Origin: Rubritalea tangerina
GTDB taxonomy: Bacteria > Verrucomicrobiota > Verrucomicrobiia > Verrucomicrobiales > Akkermansiaceae
Length of the DNA stretch: 64,000 nt
NCBI RefSeq assembly: GCF_042683245.1
Contig: NZ_JBHUJB010000013.1
Location: 5,257-69,256, forward strand
Reading direction: 5' to 3'
Shown here: in pieces, positions 17,399 through 26,203 of the stretch
Position numbering within the stretch: position 1 is the first letter of the stretch
Layout: each line of letters opens with the position of its first letter
Position numbers and translations under genes: made by a program
The notes under the pieces: model-generated
The model's database searches: none
What the model was told of the DNA's origin: nothing
The model's input: the letters and a program-made list of their open reading frames with translations, nothing else

Positions 17399-18595
17399 AT
17401 GTATCCACAATCATTCCAAAGCCACCTCCAGAATACCCTCGGCGAAATCAAAGATGCTGGGCTCTTCAAAAGCGAGCGCTTCATTACCTCCACTCAGAAC
17501 TCCACGGTCACTCTCGAAGGAGGCCGCGAAGTCATCAACATGTGCGCCAACAATTACCTCGGACTCGCTGACCACCCACGCGTCGTCGAAGCTGCTTCCA
17601 AAGCTGCAAGAGACTGGGGATTCGGTATGGCTTCCGTACGCTTCATCTGTGGCACTCAAACTCTGCACCGCCAGCTTGAAGAGAAAATCACCGAATACCT
17701 CGGCACTGAAGACACCATCCTTTACCCATCATGCTTTGATGCCAATGGTGGCCTCTTCGAGGTCCTTCTGACTGCCGAAGATGCCGTCATTTCTGATAGC
17801 CTCAACCACGCATCTATTATCGACGGTGTACGCCTCTGTAAGGCTAAACGTTTCCGCTACGCCAACAACGACATGGCTGACCTCGAAGCGAAACTTAAAG
17901 AAGCAGACGAAGCCGGCGCCCGCTTCAAACTCATCACCACCGACGGCGTCTTCTCAATGGACGGCATCATCTGTGACCTCGATAAAGTCCACGCCCTCGC
18001 TGATAAATACAACGCCATCGTTCACTTCGATGATTGCCACTCCACTGGATTCCTTGGTGAACGCGGACGCGGCACCCATGAACATTGTGGCCTCTTCGGT
18101 AAAATTGATATCACCACAGGGACGCTTGGGAAAGCTCTCGGTGGTGCCTCAGGTGGCTACACCTCCGGTAAAAAAGAAATTATCGACCTCCTTCGCCAGC
18201 GTTCACGCCCTTACCTTTTCTCTAACTCCGTGGCTCCTGTGATTGCAGCAGCCTCACTCGAGGTCTTCAACATGCTCGAAGAATCTACTGAGTACGCTGA
18301 CCGCGTGAAAGAAAACACTAAGTATTTCAGAGAAAACATGGCCTCCACAGGCTTCACCATCGCCGGTAAAGACCACCCCATCTCACCAGTCATGCTCGGC
18401 GATGCTGCCCTCTCCCAACAATTCTCCGAAAAACTCCTCGACTACGGCGTCTACGCGATTGGCTTCTTCTACCCAGTGGTGCCGCATAACACCGCCCGTA
18501 TCCGTACCCAAATCTCCGCAGCACACACCCGTGAGCAACTCGATGAAGGAATCGATGCCTTCATCAAAGCTGGGAAAGACCTCGGAGTCATCTAA
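17399..18595 (+). CDS. kbl: Glycine C-acetyltransferase (2-amino-3-ketobutyrate CoA ligase)
   Basis: 398 residues, standard length. Kbl is a PLP enzyme that joins or splits 2-amino-3-oxobutyrate with CoA to give glycine and acetyl-CoA, the second step of threonine breakdown. Visible features: the entry motif CANNYLGLADHP, HASIIDG, FDDCHSTGF before the PLP site, and TGTLGKALGGASGG with PLP Lys245. The related family members KBL, BioF and ALAS are close; the MYPQSFQSHLQNTL start and SVRFICGTQTLHRQLE favour Kbl. No threonine dehydrogenase (tdh) is adjacent. ATG 17399 was preferred to an in-frame start at 17357. Confidence 0.93.
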   Translation: MYPQSFQSHLQNTLGEIKDAGLFKSERFITSTQNSTVTLEGGREVINMCANNYLGLADHPRVVEAASKAARDWGFGMASVRFICGTQTLHRQLEEKITEYLGTEDTILYPSCFDANGGLFEVLLTAEDAVISDSLNHASIIDGVRLCKAKRFRYANNDMADLEAKLKEADEAGARFKLITTDGVFSMDGIICDLDKVHALADKYNAIVHFDDCHSTGFLGERGRGTHEHCGLFGKIDITTGTLGKALGGASGGYTSGKKEIIDLLRQRSRPYLFSNSVAPVIAAASLEVFNMLEESTEYADRVKENTKYFRENMASTGFTIAGKDHPISPVMLGDAALSQQFSEKLLDYGVYAIGFFYPVVPHNTARIRTQISAAHTREQLDEGIDAFIKAGKDLGVI

Positions 18596-18619
18596 GACGA
18601 CTCTAGCTCCATTTATCCA

Positions 18620-18649
18620 GCCGTCTGTGCCCCCACAGACGGCTTTTTT
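18620..18649 (+). terminator. kbl terminator
   Basis: GCCGTCTGTG (18620-18629) pairs with CACAGACGGC (18634-18643), followed by six T. Confidence 0.95.
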
Positions 18650-18746
18650 GTCGCCAAAAACAAACCTTGATGTAGCCGCCCTCTCAATTTCGCTCAAAGC
18701 TGCACCTATCCACCTCTCAACCAGTACAATGGGCTAACACTTGAAA

Positions 18747-19541
18747 ATGTCGAACGATCTGCCACTCTCCCCTGACATGTCACCCATACTCAAACTGGCT
18801 GTGCTCAACGGCAAACCTGAAATCTTCCACACCCTTCAGGGTGAAGGAGTCAGTATGGGTGTCGCATCAGTTTTCGTGCGATCCTCACTCTGTAACCTTC
18901 ATTGCTCTTGGTGTGACACTGACTATACCTGGAACTGGGAAGGCACCCCTTGGATACATGAGAATGATGCTGATCCTAGCTATAAAAAGTTTAGTAAAGC
19001 GGAGTACCTTCAAGAATGCTCGATTGAACTGGTTGCGGAGGAAATTCAGAAGTTCCCATGTCTCAATGTCATCCTCACTGGCGGTGAACCTCTCCTCCAG
19101 CAAGAGGCTTGGCTCGCCCTGATTCATCACCTTCGACGCATCAACCCAGACTATCGCTTCGAAGTCGAAACCAATGGCACACAGATACCCACCGAATCCT
19201 TCGCCAGTGCTATCGACCAATTCAATGTCTCAGCGAAGCTCGAGAACTCTGGAAATAGCGCAAAGCTTAGAGACAAGCCGGAAGCGATGCGGTGGTTCGC
19301 TCATTCTGAAAAAGCCTGGTTCAAGTTTGTCATCCAATCCCCAGAAGACCTTCAGGAAATGCAAGCTCTCGAGAAAAAGTACAACTTACCGCGCCACCGT
19401 ATCCTCCTCATGCCAGAGGGGCGCACCGAAGAAGCTCTCCAAAAAAAACGCCTTTGGCTCGCAGACCTCTGCAGAGACCACAACTACCGTTTTTCTGACC
19501 GACTGCATATTCAACTCTGGGGCTCAAAACGTGGCGTGTGA
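18747..19541 (+). CDS. queE: 7-carboxy-7-deazaguanine synthase (radical SAM)
   Basis: 264 residues. QueE rearranges 6-carboxy-tetrahydropterin to 7-carboxy-7-deazaguanine, a step towards queuosine in tRNA. The radical SAM cluster motif is CNLHCSWC (Cys49, 53, 56; CX3CX2C). The substrate-site entry is FHTLQGEGVSMG, and LTGGEPLLQ is the glycine-rich SAM motif. The end, DRLHIQLWGSKRGV, is typical. ATG 18747 was chosen over an in-frame TTG at 18741. No other queuosine gene is in the window. Confidence 0.94.
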   Translation: MSNDLPLSPDMSPILKLAVLNGKPEIFHTLQGEGVSMGVASVFVRSSLCNLHCSWCDTDYTWNWEGTPWIHENDADPSYKKFSKAEYLQECSIELVAEEIQKFPCLNVILTGGEPLLQQEAWLALIHHLRRINPDYRFEVETNGTQIPTESFASAIDQFNVSAKLENSGNSAKLRDKPEAMRWFAHSEKAWFKFVIQSPEDLQEMQALEKKYNLPRHRILLMPEGRTEEALQKKRLWLADLCRDHNYRFSDRLHIQLWGSKRGV

Positions 19542-19627
19542 CACCACCTCACACGACCCGCTAATTCTCCACCCCTGCATCTACTATTTGCCAATACAGT
19601 CCGCGGACCTTTCGCTAATATCCCTAG

Positions 19628-20435
19628 GTGCTCCGCCATTCTCCAATCCTACTCAGTTTATCACTCATAGTCCTCTGTGCCTGTGAGCAGCAAACACCCC
19701 CAATCCCGACTCATGAGCCAAAGACCCACCTGCTCAGTGATTGGAAAGGCTCCACTAACTAACACCTTTGCTTCCTTCTATCAGAAAGTCACCTTCTATC
19801 ACGACCTCCCTATCGTAAGTTCCGCCAAGGTCTCCTCTGCAGCGCATGCTAAGGCATATGAAATTGTAAGCCATATGCTCAGCGATAAACCTGAAGTACG
19901 CGCTGCTATCATCCGCAACAAGGTTGTCGTCGCCATCATGGCGCCCACTGAACTAACAACAGATATTCCTGAACATAGTGATCTAGCCCCCAAAGAACAT
20001 TGGGATCAGCGCGCCCGTGGCCTCGGCGCCACAAAATCTCGCCCCGCAACTAGCTGCGGAGAAGAAAACTTGCTCAAGCTCCATGACGATCGCTACAAAG
20101 GCGAAAACATACTGATTCACGAGTTTGCTCACACCATCCACCAAATGGGAATCAACGATGTCGATCCCCACTTTGAGCAAAAACTTCAAGCTCTCTATCA
20201 TGCTGCCATGGAGCAAAAACTCTGGCATGGCACCTATGCAGCAACCAACCACATCGAATACTGGGCCGAAGGAGTCCAATGCTGGTACAATGCAAACCGA
20301 GAAGCCTCTCCTCCAAATGGCGTCCATAACCATATCAATACAAGAGAGGAGCTCAGAGCCTACGATAAGGCACTCTACGACCTTATCGACCAGTGGTTCT
20401 CCCCCCCGCCACATACCCCAAAAAACCAGTACTAA
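19628..20435 (+). pseudogene. Frameshifted lipoprotein zincin metallopeptidase
   Basis: Two frames form one interrupted gene. The first opens at GTG 19628: a short basic start, hydrophobic core and lipobox LCAC, so a lipoprotein, ending at TAA 19760. The second frame carries the enzyme: SSAAHAKAYEIVSHML, then ILIHEFAHTIHQMG (HExxH zinc site) and a downstream IEYWAEGVQCWYNAN. The break coincides with a duplicated 4-bp unit, CTAACTAA at 19755-19762; removing one copy joins both frames in a natural reading (KGSTN then TFASFYQK). Alone, the enzyme part could start at GTG 19677 or ATG 19713 without a signal. Its substrate is unknown. Confidence 0.7.
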
Positions 20436-20807
20436 CAGGCTGACATCCCTGCCATCAGACACAAAAAATCCATGCTTCTAGGATTTTTTATAGCAGTCAG
20501 TGCCCCCCTCAATCATGGCTCTCCAATCCATTTGAGGACTGTCACCTCCCAAATGCACGGCAACTCACAATCGATCTAACAACTTAACAGTTAGCAACCT
20601 TCCTCTCCTCCCCCTCATCCTGAGTTTTGCTCGCCTCTCATACAATGTGCCGATTTCCCAGCCTATGTTAACGATTCAAGCAATAAATAAATTCAGCTTT
20701 GACCGATCAAATCAAGCTCATGTCATTATGATCTAAATTATAGCATTTTTAACATTTCATACAGCTATAAGAACCTAGACGACAATAAAAACCACTCTGC
20801 AATACTA
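20436..20807. other. AT-rich intergenic region before the PATR gene
   Basis: 372 bp without a gene. At 20464-20488 the arms AAAAATCC/GGATTTTT form a hairpin ending in T, a possible terminator of the metallopeptidase gene. From about 20660 the sequence is unusually AT-rich for this window and probably holds the promoter and leader of the PATR gene, but no convincing -35/-10 pair was found. Confidence 0.5.
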
Positions 20808-23800
20808 ATGAATCTGCAACACCTCCCCGCCACACTCACGCTATGTTTGAGTGTCCCCCTCATCCCTCTCCATGCTGATGACCTCACATGGGACGCAGCA
20901 ACCAACACCACCTGGGACCTCACCTCGAGCAACTGGGGAGGCCCATTCTGGAATAATGCCACCCCCGACAATGCCATTTTCGGCCCGACCGGAGTAGGAA
21001 CAATCACGCTTGGTGAAGGCATCTCAGTGGGAGACATCACCTTCAACACCGCCGGCTACACCCTCAGCGGCTCTCCCGACCTTACACTCTCAAATAATAG
21101 CACTATCACTGCAAACGCCGACGCCACAATCTCTGTGAACATGATCGGCAGCGGCGGACTGATAAAAGAAGGCTCTGGCACCCTACTGATGACCCAAAAT
21201 GCAAGCTTCACAGGTGACACTATCATCAATGCCGGCACCTTCGCCATGAGCCGTTCGCTCAATGGCAACTCTGAAGTCTATATCAATAACGGCGCCACCC
21301 TAGACCTCAGATCAACCAATATCTTCCTTCGGACCAGCAATAGTGCAGGTATCACCATTGACGGCGGCACACTCACCGCAAGTGGCGGCAACCATAATAA
21401 ATTCGGTAATATCACAATGCGCAACGGTGCCGTCTGGACCACCGAAGCCACAGCCGGCTCATACGCAGGTGAAAACTTTGTCATCCGCCCCAATGCCACC
21501 ATCACCGTTGATGGCACTTCCGCTTCCACCATGAGCGCCAAAGATGGTGTCGCCCTAGAGAGTGGTATCGTCACCTTTGATGTGAGTGACGCCAGCGGAG
21601 ATGCTGGTGCAGACCTCTTCGTCAACACCGAGCTAGAGAATGGAGGTGGCATCACAAAAACAGGCTCCGGCACCATGCTCCTGACCGTCAACAATACCTA
21701 TACCGGTGCCACCACTGTCAGCGAAGGCACCCTCGCCCTCAGTGGCAATGGCGCTATCGGGAACTCAAGCGCAATTAACCTTCAGAGTGGAGCCGTCATC
21801 GATGCTTCAGCTGCTAATAATGGCCTCACCATCAGCTCAGGACAAAGCCTCTCAGGCGAAGGCACTGTCACCGGCGACCTGACCTTTGCTTCAGGAAGCG
21901 AACTCATCGCCGATGCCAACACCTCCAGCGCACTCCAGGTCAATGGCAACCTCGACACCAGCGCCGGCTCGGTTGGCGTAACACTCGTCGGTGCAGGCTC
22001 CGGCCCTATCGACATTCTCAACTACTCAGGCAATTACACAGGTACTGCCGCGTCCGACTTCAGCCTCAATGCCACTACCCGCCAAGCCCTCTTCACCAGC
22101 ACTGCTTCTAGCAACGGTAAAATCCAGCTAGACATCGGTAGCGAGAGTAAAACCTGGAACAACGGCGCAGGGAATGGACAGTGGGATACCAATGCCTCTG
22201 CAAACTGGACCGGCGGCTCAGATGCCCTCTTCTTCGATTACGACGATGTCACCTTCGGTGACTCGGGAGCTGGCACAGTCACTCTCCAGTCGAACATAGC
22301 CGTTAACAACATGACCCTGAGCAACACCAGCGGCAATGACTACACCTTCGAAGACCTCACTGACGGCACCGAAGTCCTCTCCATTGGTAATCAACTCACC
22401 CTTAATGGCTCTGGCAATACCACATTCAATGCCCTCATTTCCTCAAATGCTAACATCCAACACAACGGCACTGGTAACCTCACCTTTAATAGCCCTGCCA
22501 ACCAAACACTTAATGGATCACTCACAGGAACTGGCGCACTCGTAAAATCTGGCACCGGCACCCTTGCTCTCACAGCTGACAACTCAGGCTTTACAGGAAA
22601 CACCACCGTCACAGGTGGAACACTAGAGCTCCAGCACATCAATGCCACAGGCTCAGGAACCATTACGAACAATGGCGACCTCTCCTTCAATGTTGCCGGA
22701 GCCCATTCCAGTACCCACCAGATTTCTGGCACCGGAAACCTCACCACCTCAAACAACCTCACCCTCGCGAATGGCGCATCCGTCAACATCGATGGGGACC
22801 TACGCAGAGGCCGTGGAGGAAACCTCACCATCGAAAATGGTGCCAACATTCAAATTGGCGGCCTAGCACGACTTTCTGGCTACAATGGCGGACAACGCTC
22901 CACAACCACGATCACCGGCGGCTCACTCACCGTTACTGGTGAGGCCTCAGACAACCGTGATTCATGGTACGATGTCGTCCAGTCCGGAGGTTCAGTCACC
23001 CTCGGAAGTTTGCGCTCAAACCGTACAGACGAAGGTAACCAAGGTGGCACAGGGGGGAATAGCACATACACTCTCACAGGCGGCACCCTCACCACTGGCA
23101 ATATCAGCGGTGGATCTGGAGCCTCATGGTCTCGCGGAATCAACCTCTACCTCGGTGGCGGCACACTGGTCGCTAGTGCGGATTTCAATATGAATGCCAA
23201 CTATGTCGAACTCACTGGTACCAATGGTAACCTCACCTTCGATACCGGCAGCCACACCGTGGGCTCCAACTACGCATTCACTGGCACAGGAGGCCTCATC
23301 AAAGCAGGTTCTGGCACCCTGAATGTCACACAAAATCATACCTACACCGGTGGAACAACGATCAATCAGGGCACCCTTTCCATCGGTAATGGTGGTTCAC
23401 TCACAGGCTCTATCACCAACAATGCAAACCTAGCAGTCAACGGCACTACCAACATCACCCTCAATAATAACATCAGTGGTGCGGGTAATCTAAACTTCAT
23501 TGGCAACGGAACCAACAACTCAAACTACGTCGTAAGCGGAGATAACTCCAGCTTCACCGGAGCAATCAACATCGACGGCGCTCGCATCAATGTGAATTCC
23601 TCAGGAGGTAATCGCCTCGGCTCAGGACACCTTACCATCGAAGACGGTGGCCAACTCTGGGCAACAGGTGGAACACTCAATAACTCAATCTCACTCCGTG
23701 GCTCAGGCGTGAGCGAAAATGCAGGCGACCTCGGAGCGATCCGCTTCTCAGGTGGCACTATTGCTGGCGATCTCAGCCTCAACGGTGACACTCGCCTCAC

Positions 23801-24539
23801 GGCCCACACCATCAGTGAATCCGGAACCATCAGTGGCCGCATCTCAGGCTCCCATGGTATCGAGAAAACAGGTGCCGGTAACCTCACCCTCTCAGGTGCC
23901 AATACCTTCACTGGTAACACACTCATTAGCCAAGGAACCCTCACTCTCAGCAGTTCGGGCAGCCTCAATAACAGTGCCCTAATTGAAGTCGCGTCCGGAG
24001 CAAGCTTTGACGTCTCAGCATTCGCGAGCACAGGCTACAGCCTCACAAGTGGTCAAAGCCTCGCCGGCACCGGCAATATCGTAGGTAAAATCCTCTTAGA
24101 TGACGGCTCCATGCTCGCTCCTGGCAATAGCCCTGGCACCATGACCTTCAACGACGCACTCGTCCTCTCAGATGCCACGATCCTCAACATCGACTTGAAT
24201 GGAGCTGACCAAACTATCGGCAGTGGCATCAACGACCTGCTCACCGGCATCACCGACTTCACACTCGACGGTATCCTTAACCTCAGCTCAGACACCAACC
24301 TCTTCTCAGATGCTTCCGACGGAGACCGCTGGGTGATCGCAGAATACAGCGGCTCACTCACTGACAATGGGCTCGAGTTTGGGAGCCTCTCAGACCCACT
24401 CCCAGCGGGACTGAGCTTCCGCGTTGATACAAGCACCGCTGGTCAAGTAGCCATTGTTGCCTCTGTCCCAGAGCCATCATCCATGACCCTTATCGGCCTT
24501 GGCTCACTCGCGTTACTTCTCAGAAGAAAGCGCTCCTAG
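20808..24539 (+). CDS. PATR-repeat surface protein with PEP-CTERM tail
   Basis: 1243 residues. A signal peptide ends near LHADD. The body is Asn/Thr/Ser/Gly-rich beta-helix with at least five PATR repeats (pattern GG-I/L-x-K-x-GSGTL-x-LT...YTG.T.I..GTL): near residues 115, 279, 577, 828 and 1015. A second block like the mature start (KTWNNGAGNGQWDTNASANW, near 450) suggests internal duplication. The last about 24 residues are a PEP-CTERM tail: VPEPSS, a hydrophobic stretch, then RRKRS, so exosortase sorting is expected. There is no beta-barrel, so it is not a classic autotransporter. It is probably a surface or matrix protein; its ligand is unknown. Confidence 0.9.
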   Translation: MNLQHLPATLTLCLSVPLIPLHADDLTWDAATNTTWDLTSSNWGGPFWNNATPDNAIFGPTGVGTITLGEGISVGDITFNTAGYTLSGSPDLTLSNNSTITANADATISVNMIGSGGLIKEGSGTLLMTQNASFTGDTIINAGTFAMSRSLNGNSEVYINNGATLDLRSTNIFLRTSNSAGITIDGGTLTASGGNHNKFGNITMRNGAVWTTEATAGSYAGENFVIRPNATITVDGTSASTMSAKDGVALESGIVTFDVSDASGDAGADLFVNTELENGGGITKTGSGTMLLTVNNTYTGATTVSEGTLALSGNGAIGNSSAINLQSGAVIDASAANNGLTISSGQSLSGEGTVTGDLTFASGSELIADANTSSALQVNGNLDTSAGSVGVTLVGAGSGPIDILNYSGNYTGTAASDFSLNATTRQALFTSTASSNGKIQLDIGSESKTWNNGAGNGQWDTNASANWTGGSDALFFDYDDVTFGDSGAGTVTLQSNIAVNNMTLSNTSGNDYTFEDLTDGTEVLSIGNQLTLNGSGNTTFNALISSNANIQHNGTGNLTFNSPANQTLNGSLTGTGALVKSGTGTLALTADNSGFTGNTTVTGGTLELQHINATGSGTITNNGDLSFNVAGAHSSTHQISGTGNLTTSNNLTLANGASVNIDGDLRRGRGGNLTIENGANIQIGGLARLSGYNGGQRSTTTITGGSLTVTGEASDNRDSWYDVVQSGGSVTLGSLRSNRTDEGNQGGTGGNSTYTLTGGTLTTGNISGGSGASWSRGINLYLGGGTLVASADFNMNANYVELTGTNGNLTFDTGSHTVGSNYAFTGTGGLIKAGSGTLNVTQNHTYTGGTTINQGTLSIGNGGSLTGSITNNANLAVNGTTNITLNNNISGAGNLNFIGNGTNNSNYVVSGDNSSFTGAINIDGARINVNSSGGNRLGSGHLTIEDGGQLWATGGTLNNSISLRGSGVSENAGDLGAIRFSGGTIAGDLSLNGDTRLTAHTISESGTISGRISGSHGIEKTGAGNLTLSGANTFTGNTLISQGTLTLSSSGSLNNSALIEVASGASFDVSAFASTGYSLTSGQSLAGTGNIVGKILLDDGSMLAPGNSPGTMTFNDALVLSDATILNIDLNGADQTIGSGINDLLTGITDFTLDGILNLSSDTNLFSDASDGDRWVIAEYSGSLTDNGLEFGSLSDPLPAGLSFRVDTSTAGQVAIVASVPEPSSMTLIGLGSLALLLRRKRS

Positions 24540-24550
24540 AGCCTCAGTGA

Positions 24551-24579
24551 AAAAAATTGTAACTTTCTTACAACTTTTT
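24551..24579 (+). terminator. Probable terminator of the PATR gene
   Basis: TTGTAA (24557-24562) pairs with TTACAA (24568-24573), flanked by an A run before and CTTTTT after. The core stem is short and AT-rich. Confidence 0.5.
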
Positions 24580-24602
24580 CCTAGCGACTCGGTTTCACAT
24601 GA

Positions 24603-24647
24603 TAGCACGGAGGTTCAGTTGCAACTCACTGGCCACCGTGCTATAAC
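24603..24647 (+). promoter_or_regulatory. Promoter embedded in an inverted repeat
   Basis: TTGCAA (24619-24624), 17-bp spacer, TATAAC (24642-24647). The arms TAGCACGG (24603-24610) and CCGTGCTA (24636-24643) bracket the -35 box and overlap the -10 box. It lies 18 nt before the ATG at 24666. Confidence 0.5.
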
Positions 24648-24665
24648 CCTGAAAGAAATTGAGCT

Positions 24666-25061
24666 ATGACGGATAAAGATAAAGAGCCTGTATGGGACCT
24701 TCTCGATAACGCATCGACACAAAAAGCAGACCCCATGTTTGCCAAAAATGTCATGCGCTCTATTCGTCTCGAAGAAACTCCTGCCACCCCGTGGTGGAAG
24801 AAGTGCTTGAGCCCAGCCCCTGTGGTCGGCACCTTAGCCACTGCAGCCGCCTGTGTCGCGCTCATCCTCACCCAGCAATCCTCTACTCCAGAGAAATCCC
24901 CTGAGACTCTCGTCGCGACCTCTACCGAGGATAGCTTCGAGGAAGTGACAGCCAGTTACTCAGCCTCTGAAGACTTTGACGATATCATCAGCCCCATCTC
25001 ATTGATCGCAAGCAATGATACCAACTCCCTCAGCGAGATCGACCTCTTCCTCGAACTCTAA
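24666..25061 (+). CDS. Small single-pass membrane protein of unknown function
   Basis: 131 residues. A polar N-terminus with PVWDLLDNASTQKADPMFAKNVMRSIRLEE, one membrane helix (about residues 51-67), and an acidic Ser/Thr/Glu-rich tail rich in Asp. The WDLL...FAKNVMRSIR pattern recalls small verrucomicrobial proteins often encoded beside ECF sigma factors and thought to act as anti-sigma-like partners, but no sigma gene is adjacent here. The role is not established. Confidence 0.65.
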   Translation: MTDKDKEPVWDLLDNASTQKADPMFAKNVMRSIRLEETPATPWWKKCLSPAPVVGTLATAAACVALILTQQSSTPEKSPETLVATSTEDSFEEVTASYSASEDFDDIISPISLIASNDTNSLSEIDLFLEL

Positions 25062-25106
25062 TCTCGCCCTGTCGACTTTACTGCGACTCAGCTGACTTCA
25101 GGCGAC

Positions 25107-26135
25107 CTAATGACGGTGGCGGTGTGGCGGTCTACCTCCACCGTGAGGTGGCCCTCCTCCACCATGAGGCGGCCCCATCCGTCCACCTGGCTCGCCCCCC
25201 CTTTCCCCAGCTTGGCCACCTTTACGACCAAAACTCGGGTCCGGTTTCCCTTTGAAAAACCGAGGAATAAAAGGAAACTCCTCAGTGAGAACGTAGTAAT
25301 ACGTCCCACCCGGAAATTCAGCAGTAACCCCAAAACGTCCATTACATGCATCCAAGTCACCCGCCCCTTCAACATAGGCATAATCACTAGCAAAGCTCCC
25401 ATCTGGCTTTCCCCCAGGCCCATGAGGCTTCCCAAGACGCATTTCTTTCTTCAACACATAGCTCGATTTCAGAACCTTCAAAGCACTCTTCCCATCCGCA
25501 GCTTCCGCATGCCCGTACTTCGCATAGATGGGAAATCCGTCTGCGGCCCAACCAGCCAGCACCATCACATTCTTTTTGACTTTGCTCGCAGCCCCCTCTT
25601 TCTCAAGCAAGCCATTTGGCATGCCGTGGTAGTGGTATGCCCCGGTCGGCTGCACATGAGCATGGCTGTGATCCAAGCCTAAATTCATTGGACATGTCAG
25701 CGCTTCATAGGTCCATTTCCGATCCCCATTCCACATTTCTGCCGTACCAGGGTCAAAAACCACCCCATTCAATGCCACCCCAAAAGGCTGGCGCTCAAGC
25801 GGTGTCATGCGACCAGCGACCTCGGGCTTTGCCGGCACCTCAAACAGATAACTCTGCTCGCGCACCTCGTTGGGATTGTTCCGATTCGGAAAACGCCCAG
25901 TTTTATGATTTGGCAATCCATTCGCTTTGATCACCCGTCGCTCACCAACCACCTGAATCGACACCTCACTATCACGCACGAGCTTCAAAGACCGTGAAGA
26001 TTCCCTCTCATGAACTCCCTCATGCGCATGCATCTCCCCAGTAACCCAAAACACCAACAATGCCCGAGTGACAACCTTGATCGGCCGTCGCCCAATGAGG
26101 GTCACCCGCTTTTTGCTCAACTCTCTTTTCTTCAT
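25107..26135 (-). CDS. Secreted YHYH-domain protein
   Basis: 342 residues. The N-terminus is basic with a hydrophobic stretch (about 22-33), a probable signal peptide. The YHYH motif is at 167-170 (PTGAYHYHG), preceded by LDHSHAHV, giving a His cluster suited to metal binding. AGWAADGFPIYAKYG and DYAYVEGAGDLDACNGR are typical of the family. From about residue 305 the tail is Gly/Pro/His/Arg-rich and ends in RHRH. The function is unknown. It follows the histidine kinase on the same strand (68-bp gap), so it may be the output of that system. Confidence 0.85.
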   Translation of the reverse strand: MKKRELSKKRVTLIGRRPIKVVTRALLVFWVTGEMHAHEGVHERESSRSLKLVRDSEVSIQVVGERRVIKANGLPNHKTGRFPNRNNPNEVREQSYLFEVPAKPEVAGRMTPLERQPFGVALNGVVFDPGTAEMWNGDRKWTYEALTCPMNLGLDHSHAHVQPTGAYHYHGMPNGLLEKEGAASKVKKNVMVLAGWAADGFPIYAKYGHAEAADGKSALKVLKSSYVLKKEMRLGKPHGPGGKPDGSFASDYAYVEGAGDLDACNGRFGVTAEFPGGTYYYVLTEEFPFIPRFFKGKPDPSFGRKGGQAGERGGEPGGRMGPPHGGGGPPHGGGRPPHRHRH

Positions 26136-26168
26136 GCCCTAAGAATAACAAACTCAATATTAAGGAGA

Positions 26169-26187
26169 GATGAGTAAGAAACTCATC
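26169..26187. repeat. Inverted repeat between the kinase and YHYH genes
   Basis: GATGAGT (26169-26175) and ACTCATC (26181-26187), 5-bp loop, no T run. A processing hairpin or operator before the YHYH gene. Confidence 0.4.
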
Positions 26188-26203
26188 GATCCTTTCGTCC
26201 ACC

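Noticed and set aside
20808..24539. True type V autotransporter
   Set aside because: No C-terminal beta-barrel; the protein ends in a PEP-CTERM tail.
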